Below, in pieces: positions 39,400 to 50,574 of a stretch of 64,000 nt of DNA. The stretch's first letter is position 1. Every line of letters begins with the position of its first letter. The translations under genes and the position numbers were made by a program. The stretch is from Hoplostethus atlanticus (taxonomy: Eukaryota; Chordata; Actinopteri; Trachichthyiformes; Trachichthyidae): contig JAXDDX010000003.1 of assembly GCA_034670405.1 (NCBI GenBank), positions 5,017,001 to 5,081,000 of the forward strand, in the 5' to 3' direction. The notes beneath the pieces were generated by a model. It did not search any database, was not told the DNA's origin, and was given only the letters and a program-made list of their open reading frames with translations.

Positions 39400-42300
39400 G
39401 ATTTTAGAAAGAGAGATTGAATTTAGATTTGGTCCATCTTATTTCCTAGATGTTGAAATTAATTAAAAATATATGGATAGATAGAATTCCAGAAAATTCT
39501 GAAAATATATTGTGAAATTAAACTTTACTTTTAGTACATCTGTTTGTCTTAGATATGGTGTAACATAAGTATGGTTAAAGTTTGTGGAAAAAATAATACA
39601 AATTTCCACATTTTTGGCATTTGTCATCTTGGAAGGTCAGCAGGCTAGCGGACTAGTTAACCTAGCTAGCTAGTGTGATTAGTTTGAAGGCCAACTATGC
39701 TACTCTGCAGAAGTTAGAAGTGCTAGAGTGCTAGGCTTCATAATATTAGCTACCTTCTCTCTTACCTCTTACCCTTTTCACTGGGCTTCAGTCTAACACT
39801 TAGCCAGAAAACTGTGGTTCTTTGGCTCCGCCCATTGAGGTTTAACTAAACCACTGAGATATCTCTGCCTCCAGAGCAGCTCTGCCTCCAAGACATGTTT
39901 GTATAACTAAAACTCCAAACTGTATATATGCATATGTACATATGTATACATACCACCATGTGTATGTGTATGTAAGGGTCTATTTTGAGAGACAGGAAGT
40001 AGTAGAAGTAGTTATTTTTGGTGCTGCAGTGAGGAGGGTGTTGTCAAAGGTTTCCGATTAAAGGAGCACATTGTTTATTTGCTTAACCTCTGGCACCTCT
40101 GCCGTTATTCCCCGTCTCTCCACAGAGCGGATTACTTTGTTCTAATCCAGCTCAGAGTGCCCCCGCACAGCACGCGATAGTCCCTCGTCATCGCAACAGG
40201 CCAGGTATCGACACGCGCGCCCCTGTTTACCTCCACAGGGCAGAGGGATTAGGGAGCCCAAGCTTTGATGTTAGATTCACAGACAGTAGTGGAGCAAAGC
40301 TAAAGCCTCTCAGGGTTATTATGATATCCAAGTCCCTTTCTTCACCAGACGTTATGAAGCAGCACAGCGCACGCGAAAAGAGAAAAGAGAAGAAGAAAGA
40401 GGAAAGGATGGAGGATCATCTACAGTCGCCTTTATTTTATTTTATATAATTTTTTAAAATGGTATATTTCTGTATTATTGCTCATTGGTACAGTAAGGAT
40501 GTCACTATTTCATAACTTGGTTTTGTTAGGAATTCATGAAAAGAGAACAATGATAAAACCAAGCTAGAAATTCTCTCTGGTGTGTTTTGTACTTGGCTTT
40601 ACTTAAGAAACAATAAAGAATCATTGGGGCGTTTTATATATTAGCCCTGTAAGAAATGTCCAAAGATATCTGTCTCCAAAACAGCTAATGAGCAATTTTG
40701 TTGTCTCGTTCACTATTAGCAGTTCAGTAAAAGCTGTTCCATTATTTATACTGTGCTGATGCAGTCAGCTTTACTCTATCTGAGGTCCCAGCTTGTAATC
40801 GCTGTGAAGGAAATACTGAAGAGTGTCTTCTTTGGTGTATGTTGCTACTGAGTTCTACAGCCCTACTAACGCTGAGGTCAACCTTTCTTGATTATCTGTT
40901 AATTTCCCTGTTGGCCTACGGCAGAAGCAACTCCATTCATTCAGCTCTTGGTTTTGGACTCTGTGAACACTGCCAATGTGTTTCCCTATTGACATAATCA
41001 GGTTGAGTGGTGCTGATGCAGTGACATTTGCAGTAATAGGAGACTGATAATCCTCACACAATTGCTTCTCCACTTTTGCACCATAGGGGAGCCCATGGGG
41101 GACACACTGTGCTTCTGTAGAAAATCTGCTGCTTATTGAGTGACCGTGAACATGATAGCCTAGCCCTCACTCTTTAACTCTTATTACCCTGTGGAAAATG
41201 GGAGCCCTGTAGGATCAAACTGTCTGTGCTGACATGGTGAGTGGGGGAAGAGGAGCTTCGGCAGAAATGAAAGTAGCAAGAGCTCTCTCAAGTGGTGGAA
41301 AAGAAAACTCCACCCCACCCAGCAATCACAAAGCTCTATTTTAATCCTCTTGGATTTTTATCATCCGAGCAAATAATCATTCTCTCTAAGGTTTTTTTTT
41401 AATTGACTTTTTAATACCTTGCAATAATTTGTCCAGATCAGATTTTCTTCTCGCAGCTAAATTATGTCTGGCGATGGCTGTAGAATACAGAATCCGCAGC
41501 ACTACAGCAGTAGACAGTTAAATTAAATACTTAAAATTTTCAGCACTAGTCTAGCAGGTGTAATTAGCAAGGGTTATCGCTTCCTTGCAGAATGAGTCTC
41601 TCAACAGTCTCAAACCCACGAGTCCTGCACATGCTGTACTACAAATTGAGCCATTTCAAAAGCACGCCCTTGAATTGGATGAGGGCAAGTCATTCTACCA
41701 AAGGGGTAAACTTGTTCAGCTTGCTTGCCGTCCCCCACATAAACACACTCTGCACACCAAAACAGTGATTGTAGCTGATCAATTGGGCTCTGCACCAATG
41801 TTAGAGGTGTCATTCTTTCTAGCAAAGACTAGGCTACAGCTTCTTTTTTTCTCCCACCTTGAAGCCACAAATTATTTGGTACTAGTCTTGACAGACCAAT
41901 CTAATCCAATTCCAATCAAGCCATTTCTAAATTGGATAAAGGTTAAAATGTCCACCAGAGAGAGTTTAAAAGATTCATTTGACTCCATTACACGAATACC
42001 CCTGTGCTTGGTAGTTACCTAACATGTGTGTCTGTTTTCAAATTGAACACAAGACAGTCTTTCTGACACCAAATGAGCTCCCCCACACTTAATGGTGTGG
42101 GGGAGGCTTAATGGTTGAATAGTACCGTCTGTTGCATCAGTCAGATTTCTAAGCTGCAGCCAAAATCAAGTGCAGCTTGTCTTTCCATATCAGAGCCACT
42201 CATCTCTGACCCAATCAGACAAACTCCCTCTAATCAAGTTGACCATCATCCACGTACTTGATAATGGTGACACAATTAGCAGATAAGGCGGCAAGGCTGC

Positions 42301-43393
42301 TCTTCGGTGATTGTTCCACACCACTGCTCCACACAAGACACGCCACTGCTTTTTTTATTTTCCTCTTGTCATCTTCACATACCTACATGACGCCAAATCC
42401 ACTGGTTAATTTTGATTTAAATCCATCTCGGCCTGACATTTTTTCCGTTACTTGACAAACTCTGAGCTCGCACCGCTACTTTCAACACCAGATCTGCTGC
42501 ATCCTTTTAAAAGTCCCCAAAGCCCACACCTCCAGGAGCTCTACCTTGTTCCAGATCGCTGCTGCCAACAACAGGAATGAGCTGAAAAAAGGCTTTGAGC
42601 TGGAACAATTTTTATCTCTATGACACACATACACACATTTCCTTCAGATACTCGCGGTTGCTTTCTTACCAAATGAGAACTCTGACAAGGCACCGTGTCT
42701 CCATGTACTATTTTAATGTTTTGATCAATCTTAGCTGTATTTGTATCGCTTACTATGTCTGCTATATGTTTGTCCTTGCAGTGATATCTGTTGTTCCCCC
42801 TCTGTTATCTGCCTAATGTTAAATGCACCTGCACTTCTTTCTGGTCCTATTATTGTTATGTATTGCCTTGTGCCTGAGTCTGTTCTGCACTGCTACTCTC
42901 CATTTTGCCACCGTAAACCTCCCTATCTGTTGTTTTATTATGCAGTGACATTTGCCTCATTCTGTGCTGTTTTTCCTTTCATATAGGTTCTCTGTCATTT
43001 TTTTCCCCCCACAGAATATCTTTATTTTAATCCTTTCCATCTGCCTTCCTCAAAACACCTTTTGCCAGGTTATGATTGTAAACCGTAACTCATTCTTAAA
43101 TAACACGTCTGATTTTATACCAAAGGAAACTATCGCCATTTGTGGACATGAAATACATCATCCAGCTGGGTAGAGTACCAGCCATGCACTATATTAATGT
43201 ATAATGCAAAGGGCACTTTAAATTGGAAATTTGATGAGTGAGACCATGAAAAGATGGATATGTGGAAATGAAATCCTGCTTAAAATGCAGATGTTGGGTA
43301 GATTTTTCTCCTACAGATCAAGGGAGATTAATATACGCTATATGACCCACTAATTTGTCAGCAATTTACATCTGGTCAAATATCTTGCACACA

Positions 43394-43395
<2 letters not shown>
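39400..43395. other. intergenic sequence upstream of ttc36
   Basis: No gene supported. A stretch at 40085-40330 is richer in G+C and CpG than its surroundings and could be regulatory. A 145-codon frame at 41585-42022 overlaps a SINE head on the other strand and has no domain. Confidence 0.4.
41600..41662 (-). mobile_element. tRNA-derived SINE head
   Basis: On the minus strand 'tggctcaatttgtagtacag' (A-box region) is followed by 'gactcgtgggtttgagac' (B-box region), like the head of a tRNA-derived SINE. No intact cloverleaf or obvious tail was found. Confidence 0.45.

Positions 43396-43397
<2 letters not shown>

Positions 43398-43442
<45 letters not shown>
43398..43442. repeat. (CT)n microsatellite upstream of ttc36
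   Basis: Perfect CT array of about 45 bp, 234 bp before the ttc36 start codon. An inverted CCAAT word (ATTGG) follows at 43555-43559. Confidence 0.95.
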
Positions 43443-43444
<2 letters not shown>

Positions 43445-43675
43445 ATGTGATTGTAACAGCAGACCTCCACCCTCCCATTTTTGAGCTAACCAAATACAGA
43501 TGTGAGCTGCACAGAAACATTTCAAAGTCCACTTCTGCTTCCACCCCCTTCTCTGATTGGCTGGGGGGGGAAAAGGAAGAAGTAAGAGGGGAAGAATTCT
43601 CCAAACAACTACCACTTAGGTGTCACGATTTTCCTTTTGTGCTTTCTTTGTTCCTTTTCTTCGTAGATACCCAAC

Positions 43676-45289
43676 ATGGCCTCGCAACATGACAGAGCTG
43701 TACTCCAGGCTATGTTCAACCCCAGCACCCCTTTTGGAGACGTCCCTGGCCTGAACCAAGAGGAGGAATTAACTGATGATGGTGAGCGTGAGCTTCTGAC
43801 ATGATGTGTCTCTACATATCATGTCGGAGCTTTTAAGTTTATCATTTCATAGCATATTGAATTTATTTGAACACATTCCATTCCTGGTGTAAAAAACATG
43901 ACATTTTAATCCAAGTTGAGTTCTGGGTGACATTTCTGTGTTTTCCTTGCCACGGTACCTGTCAATTGAGTTTGAGTGCTTTTTCAACCTGTTTATCTCC
44001 GTCTGCCAGACAGTGGCTTTGACACAGAATTGCTGAAGCAAGTGAAAGAGTTGGAGATGCAGGGTGTCTCAGCTGCAGAGGCAGGGGATTTGCAAACTGC
44101 ACTTCAACAGTTCAGCCAGGCAATCCAGATTCTGCCTCGACGAGCCTCAGCCTATAACAACCGGGCACAGGCCCTACGCCTCCAGGGGAACACAGCAGGT
44201 ACGAGCCACAAACTCCACAATAACCCTCACTTTACACTCACTATCATGCCTAACAAAGTCTCCAACAATGATTACTGTCCATAGACTCACACTGTGCCGT
44301 CACATCACACTGAGATATCTGAGGCCAGCCGAGCACAACAGAGTTTTGTCTGCCTGATGTATGTTTGGTGTGTTTACGACTGGTTCTGGGTTACCCTTGT
44401 TTCTGACTGTTTTACCCACTGTTACAAGGGTTGGGGAGAAATGGATTACAGATACATTAATTATAGTATTCTGATTATAAAAAATGGTAACTGTAATCGG
44501 TTACAGCTCCTGTTAAAACAGATTACAGATGCTTTTGAGAAAAAATAACATTTTGAAGTAATTAAAGTTCATTACTGCCAATAGTAACTGAACAGAAATA
44601 GATTACATTACTGAGATGAAATATGACAGTGGATTAGGGGGGCAGTAAGTAATCTATGACCTTTATCGACCTCTATAGGTGACCAGTAGGAATTGCAACA
44701 ACATCAATAGGATTTATGGGAGGGAATGAGAGTTCCTTGAACTTCCAATGAGCTGTTCGATAACAGAGTACTGGCCTTAAATTGAGTTTTGAAAGCCAGA
44801 AATCGCAGCACCTGGCAAAGTAATCGTTGAGTCACTGGCATTGATCAACAACCCTATCAACCCCCCGCAGATATATTATGGTCATTTTGTGCTATGGAGC
44901 AGTAAAAACCTTAACTTATTGCCCCTTTAAGCACGGAACCAGTAATCTTTAATGGACTGAACTTTGAAAATAACCTTTCCAACCATGTCTGTTCCTCACT
45001 GTGCCTCTCTCTTCCCTCAGGTGCCCTGGAGGACCTGAAGCGTGCCATCTCTCTGAGTGGTGGCACTGGGCGAACCGCATGCCAGGCCCTGGTGCAAAGG
45101 GGCCTTTTGCTGAGGTTAGCATGCCAGGATGATGAAGCCAAAGAACATTTTGAGAAGGCAGCTGCACTTGGTAGTGAATTTGCCCGGCAACAGGCGGTGA
45201 TCCTTAATCCGTATGCCGCCCTGTGCAACCGAATGCTGTCAGAGGTGATCAACAAAGTACGCAATCCTGAGGTCTCTGAGATGCCATAG
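43676..45289 (+). CDS. ttc36: tetratricopeptide repeat protein 36
   Basis: Three coding exons: 43676-43781, 44010-44198 and 45021-45289, all with GT-AG introns (228 and 822 bp), giving 187 aa; human TTC36 is 189 aa. The N-terminus carries the family signature [15 protein letters not shown] (residues 8-22). Three TPR units follow at about 48-81, 82-116 and 121-154, including [17 protein letters not shown] and [13 protein letters not shown]. The C-terminal [12 protein letters not shown] (160-171) is the family hallmark. The start is the first ATG, in context CAACATGG; 'ttccttttcttcgtag' just before it could be an acceptor for a 5' UTR intron. From family knowledge, TTC36 (HBP21) is a cytosolic Hsp70-binding protein, and in mouse it protects 4-hydroxyphenylpyruvate dioxygenase in tyrosine catabolism. 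It converges with fbxo40. No breaks or missing residues were seen. Confidence 0.95.
44415..44650 (+). mobile_element. hAT-like repeat in ttc36 intron 2
   Basis: 'gggttggggagaaatggatt' and multiple 'gttacag'/'gattaca' words match the terminal part of a teleost repeat family that begins GGGTTGGGGAGTAACGGATTAC. Related copies occur at 47535-47826 and 57780-58060. It is partial, with no clear right end. Confidence 0.55.
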
Positions 45290-45313
45290 TTAAAGTTAGT
45301 AAAGTTTTTGGTC

Positions 45314-45319
45314 AATAAA
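45314..45319 (+). terminator. ttc36 polyadenylation signal
   Basis: Canonical AATAAA 25 bp after the ttc36 stop codon, followed by a T/GT-rich stretch at 45335-45357. This implies a very short 3' UTR. Confidence 0.75.
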
Positions 45320-45572
45320 AGAGCTTTAGAATTGTATTTTTGTTTCAGTGATTGTTTAATGCCATATGTGTCAAATGAATCAAGCCAATTCCATTTCAGA
45401 CAGCGGTAAAACACACAGATCAGAGTTTTGTCATTTCCTTACCAGTATGTCTAAATTATATATTTTTGTGTATGCCTATTTTAGAATATGTACTATATTA
45501 TCTAATATGTATTAATACAATTTCATGAACTTTCTTTAACACTCCAACACAAATATTGCTTTCCTGTGTGAT

Positions 45573-46079
45573 TTAAAGCCCCAGGAAACTTAGCTTGAAA
45601 TAGTAAAAATGAATATATGATATCAAAGTTTAGTGTCTAATTAAGCATCCACAAAAATCTGAGTGAAAATAAACGTTCAGAAATATTACAAAACCTAGTT
45701 CAAATGAGTGGGGGGTTCAGAACAGTGGGGTTGAATTGGGCGTGGTATTTTCTGAGATTTATGACGCAGAGAATTCATTAATCCAATCATTAAAAAATGC
45801 ACGTCAGTTGTCCCTCCCCCAACAGGTGCAACAGCTTGACAGTTTGACATGGGCGGAGCTATCAATCGTGTCAGGATGTCAATCAAATCCTGATCTGACA
45901 CGCCTACACAGTCCTGAGAAATGGTATAAACAGCTAAATGAGCTGTTTTTGAACTAGGTTTTCTAATATTTCTGAAAGTTTATTTTCACTCAGATTTTTG
46001 TGGATGCTTAATTAGACACTAAACTTTGATATCATATATTCATTTTTACTACTTCAAGCCAAGTTTCCTGGGGCTTTAA
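45573..46079. mobile_element. TTAA-flanked MITE with 128-bp inverted arms
   Basis: TTAA at 45573-45576 and 46076-46079 flank a 499-bp element. Its arms (45577-45704 and 45948-46075) are inverted repeats over 128 bp with only about four mismatches. Each arm starts AGCCCCAGGAAACTT. The central 243 bp is unrelated and has no transposase. TTAA duplication suggests a piggyBac-type MITE. The high arm identity implies a fairly recent insertion. It lies between the convergent 3' ends of ttc36 and fbxo40. Confidence 0.8.
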
Positions 46080-46624
46080 TGGTCAGCATTCCCAATATTT
46101 CAGGTACAGTTTTTCTCCAGTAGATGTCAGTATTTGTATTTTGAGAATGCTGGTATTTGTCAATATCAGCAGCATTTCCTCTGTTAGATAAGATGTCCCT
46201 TATTTCAGTAGCCTTAAAATAATATTAATTTCACCAAAATAATTTATCATAAGAGAAGAAAAATAACAATAAATATCCAATATTCATTGAGAAGCATTTT
46301 GTCTAGACACTGACAAAATACTCTGAAGTGACATTTCAGGTTGAACAGGCAAATCAAATTAAATGAAATTGCATTTTATGCCAAGGTGAATTCTTCACAC
46401 ACATCATGACCATTATCTGTCAGCAAACCTTTCACCAGTAACAGACAGCAACTCTCTGCTAATGAATCCTTTCTGTTTCTATACAGTCGTTTTATAACAG
46501 AATAATACTATTCTCTTTATGCACTTTACAGTCCCTTGGGTGCATACATGTTTTGCCTCTGTGGCTCTAACCATGCCACTGTAACTGCTGATGGTCTGCC
46601 TGCTGAGCTGTGAGACCGTGAGCA

Positions 46625-49600
46625 TTATCTTTTGTGCTTTACTTTTCCACGTTTCTCTGCGACCTCTGCCAAGCAGGCTAAAGCAACCGGCTCGCTGCGC
46701 TCTTCTCTCTGGTAGAAGGAGCAGGCTTTCAGGTGCTCTGACATGGAGGGGGTGTTGCTGAAGCTCCATCTGTCCACAGTGGAAAACAGACAGCTGAACT
46801 CCCATACCTGGAAAGCACAGAGAATAGGTTTAAGTAGTTGTGGGAGGGAGCTGTTATGGCAACACAATGAGAGGACACATCTGTAGCATTCATGGAATCT
46901 AGCCCACGGGGTATCTCAGATTTACCACATACCAGTGCATGACTTCCTTTCTGTATCCATTCATTACAAAATTACACAAATTATACCTTTCATTACATGG
47001 GGAACAAATGACCAGCTGTTGCCCACAGTATTATCAACATCCTGTGTCTCTGTGGATGATCACATATCTGGCTTGTTATGGTACGCCTATGTTCACAAGC
47101 AGTAAGGCCTTGGTGGCATTCCAGATGACTGATACCATCGGCATGCTCTTCGTCCCATGATGATTGCATGCACTACAGAGATAGTCATTGTAAAAGTGCC
47201 CCGTTATGGATTTATCCTGCATTTATCCTGACTTAGTGCTGCATTTCATCAAAATGTATTCCCGTTGGGGATGGAGCCAAAGGGCAAGGGTTGTTTTGTG
47301 AGGATGCATCGGCTGCATCTGTTTGTACACATTTGTCGGTGCCAACGTGGCTGTGATTCAGTTTGTAATATTGTGAGAGAGAAGTATGGAGAGTGATGCG
47401 GATGTTTACAATGCAACAGCTGTCATGTTGTGATGAACGACGGAAATTTTCCAATGACATTTCCAGAATGCAACCAGATACCAAAGGAGACCTGGCCTGG
47501 TGGTAACTCTACTGTGTCTGGACTGCATCAAGCTTGTGGAGTAACAGATTAGATGGAATTGTAGTGAATCAATTACAAAAAAAGGCAACTTAATTACAAT
47601 CAGCAAAAAAAAAGAAAAAAGTTGCCGACCCCAGCATTATTTTACACAACATGAAGTAATGGTTTATGATCATTTTTGACGACAATGATGATTTCCAAAT
47701 AACAATATGTCAAATGGATTAAATTGTCTGTTTCCAAAAGTATGTGAATATTACTAGTTACATTTTTGAGTAAGTCATCACGAATTTGTAACAGATTACA
47801 TTTTGGAAGTAACTTCCCAAACCTGGCCCGCACAATTTGCAGATCAAAAGAAAAGGACTCTTTTGATTGTTTTGTGATGTATGAGCTCTCAGCAATTCAA
47901 TTAACATAATTTAAAAGGTTCATGGCAGCTGACTCAAACAAGCCAACAAAAACAAACCAAACACCAAAAGATAAAATCTAAAAGGATACTTGCTTTCTTT
48001 TGACATTTCCAGGAGGTTCCCCCACGGGAATGTGTCTTTTTCTCCCACTTGAGAGAGACCATCCCTCTCTCCTGTAACAGTGTGGCACACACTTCTCTCA
48101 TCAGATGGGAGACCTTGGACAGCTGGGATAATGTCAAACTGTCAAGGTAACCAGCAATGTGCTGAAGGATCTCAAAGGGCAGTCTGCTCAGGGGATCTAG
48201 ATTACGTGCACGATTTTGCAGAGGGTTGAGGGTTTTCCCACCCTCACAGAGGGATGAACAGACCACTGGCTGGAGGGCAAAGGTGCTGAGATCTTGACAA
48301 TATTTGATGATAGCTTGGTGGCCAGCAGGATGGAATCTCGTCTGGCTGAAAGTGCACCCCAGGTAAGCTAAAGGACACCGTTGCTCAAACCAGCCATTCA
48401 GACAGGCTTGTATGTCTGAGTGTGCATTCTTAAAATGAGAGTGGTATTCATCACGGCGGAAGAAGTGGCCACAGATGTAATTGAAAGCCGAACTTGTTTT
48501 ATTATGTCTTCCCGTGACAGACTCTGGTTGGATATGCACATAAAGACCACTGGGTTTGTCTGTTGTGACGTCGGCGAGTGACGCATCGGGCTTGAATGGA
48601 GCGGATGAGAAGTTATACGTCTGTGTTCCTACATCCACATAGAAGCCGTCCGTTACCACACTCTCTGAGATCAGATGCCCTCTCAGTTCCTTTTCCAAGG
48701 AGCACAACAATGTTGCACTAACTTCATCACTCTTTGGAAGGTCCTCAACTGACACACCTAAATCTGCAGTGTCAACACTTTGGTGTGTGTTCTTAACCTT
48801 ACACGTGGGGTCCTTCAGATGACTGCGTTTTGCCCGGTAGCTGGTAGGAACATTAAACGTCCGGACACTTTGAACCTCTATGGGCTCCAGGTTTCCATAA
48901 ACAAAATCCCGTTCTCTTGGGGTGCAAGCAGCAAGTTGACCGAAATTAATTAACATTGCCCCGTTGTGCACCAGATACATGGTATATTCGTCAATATTGG
49001 CCTCATTGCTTAACCTCTCCAGGACCCCATCTTGCCATGGTGCGAGGCCAGTTGCACCATTCATACTTGCAGTGGCAGCATTCTCCTGACTCTGATGTGA
49101 CTCTCTTGTCTCTCTGTGACTATTTGATGAATCTTGCTTTTCCTTTACACCACAGGAATCTGTTGCTTTATCCAGGTTTTTGACAGTTTGGTTGCATCCC
49201 TGCATCTCCTTCTTAAACATTCCCTCCCAGGAACTGTATTTTTGAACACTTTCTAAGTTCCTATTCTTGGCCAAAACCTCCCTCTCCTCTTGACTCAATT
49301 CTTTATCCTCCATCCCTATGCAGTCACTTTCTGTAAGGTTACCACAATCAAAAGAACTGGCCACTCCATCTGCAGGACTGGTGCTGCCCATAGCCATATC
49401 TTGAAGGGCAGGTTCCTCAATGACCTCCATCAGTTCAGGAAAAATGGTCTTCATTTTTATGGACCTGAATAGCAGCTCTTGGTCCCTGAGGGCCGTAGCA
49501 ATGTCCAGATGCCCGTCGATCCGTGGGTCTCCTGACACATTTCTGTAGAAGGCCACGTCAGCATCCGAGACAGGCCAGCGGTTCCATTCCTGAGAGCAAC

Positions 49601-50090
49601 TGACCACACTGGCGGGACAGACCTCCAGGTGCTTGGCAAGCCTGTGGCGGAGCATGGTGAAGGGACATCCATAGTCAGCATTGAGGCAGGGGACCTTCTC
49701 ATTGGGACAGAGAAGCAGGTGCTCCTCTTCCTTGCACATATGCAGGGTGGCGCCACAGTTTTTACGGCATTTGACAACCACACATGAGACAGAGATCTCC
49801 ACCGGGACTTGACAGTGGATGTTGTGACACTTGACACAATGCTCATGCTGCTCCATTGGGATCTTTCTGCTCTTCACCTTCAGAGAGAAATTATGGCTCA
49901 ACAGAGACTCTGAAACACTTGATGTGTAACTAGTGAAAAGCTATGAAAATAAACTGGCTGTGTTGTTAAGGTATGGGAATACATTTTGAAGGTTTTTTTA
50001 AGACAGGCAAATGTTATTTTATTATTAAATACATTTTAAAATAATTTGTCTGACACTGAATTCAAAAGTGAAAAGAAAAACACTTACCAT
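46625..50090 (-). CDS. fbxo40: F-box only protein 40
   Basis: Coding exons on the minus strand: 50090-50088 (the ATG alone), 49877-47994 and 46807-46625, giving 689 aa; human FBXO40 is 709 aa. The Cys/His-rich TRAF-type zinc-finger region is at about residues 14-99 (HMCKEEEH, CPASVVSCSQEWNRWP). The middle carries conserved ELSQEEREVLAK and GLAPWQDGVLERL. A second Cys/His block sits at about 468-517 (FFRRDEYHSHFKNAH, CPLAYLGCTF). The F-box is at about 564-605 (LSRLPFEILQHIAGYLD). The last exon holds a VWEF...SMSEHLKACSF tail. Intron 1 is GT-AG (210 bp, phase 0). Intron 2 (1186 bp) fits only as GC-AG (AAA|GCAAGT). From family knowledge, FBXO40 is a muscle-restricted SCF ubiquitin-ligase receptor that targets IRS1. 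The gene looks intact. Teleosts can carry tandem fbxo40 copies; only one is in this window. Confidence 0.95.
47520..47830 (-). mobile_element. hAT-like repeat in fbxo40 intron 2
   Basis: The right end 'gtaacttcccaaacctgg' is the reverse complement of a CCAGGTTTGGGAAGTTAC terminus. The interior has 'gtaacagattaca' words like the copies at 44415 and 57780. It occupies the middle of the 1186-bp last intron of fbxo40 and has no coding capacity. Confidence 0.6.
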
Positions 50091-50564
50091 TGTGGCTTAT
50101 GTACACATGGATATGACCATCTGAAAAGACTTCCATAGCATAAACACTGTTAAGAAGGTGTTTTAATTTTGTGGTATTACATTTTTATACATATACGTCT
50201 ATCGTTAAGATATTAAGCTATTACATTAATTATATTATTATTAATATCTACAAGTCTATGACACATTATGGAAGAAAAAAAGAAAATGGAAATAAAAGAA
50301 GTTTGCTCTGACAGGCAGTAATAAGCATTCAGAAAGTCTAATAAACCTTTATTGTCTATACTACCTTTAAGATACAAAGAGGAATTACATTTTCAGCAAG
50401 AACAACATAAAAATTCTGAAAACATGAGGAAAATCTATGTTTTGTTTAGGAAACTAGAAAGGTTAACACCAGGATCAACACTAAAATCTCTCACCCTTTG
50501 TTCTTCTGTGCCTGTCACCTTGTGTTTGCTTGCACCTCTGAATAACCTCTGCACTGTCTGGATA

Positions 50565-50574
50565 TTATAAATAG
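50565..50574 (-). promoter_or_regulatory. candidate MEF2 site upstream of fbxo40
   Basis: On the minus strand CTATTTATAA fits the MEF2 consensus CTA(A/T)4TA(A/G). It lies 475 bp upstream of the fbxo40 start codon. FBXO40 is muscle-specific in mammals, so a MEF2 site is plausible. The sequence could instead serve as a TATA-like element, and single matches to short AT-rich motifs are common by chance. Confidence 0.35.

Noticed and set aside
41585-42022. 145-codon plus-strand open frame
   Set aside because: No recognisable domain, it overlaps a SINE head on the other strand, and there are no supporting splice sites.
46479-46805. 108-codon minus-strand frame at the fbxo40 last exon (MGVQLSVF...)
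   Set aside because: It is the frame produced by the GT donor alternative. It lacks similarity to FBXO40, whereas the other frame gives the conserved VWEF...SMSEHLK tail.
47934-47993. Reading fbxo40 as ending at the stop at 47934-47936
   Set aside because: The residues after KCQKK (a hydrophobic run) do not match the family, and a homologous last exon exists at 46625-46807. It could still be a minor intron-retention form.
49878-49901. Extending fbxo40 upstream through codons before GTG at 49877
   Set aside because: That stretch is a pyrimidine-rich acceptor region ending in AG, its only start would be TTG, and an ATG-donor exon lies 210 bp upstream.
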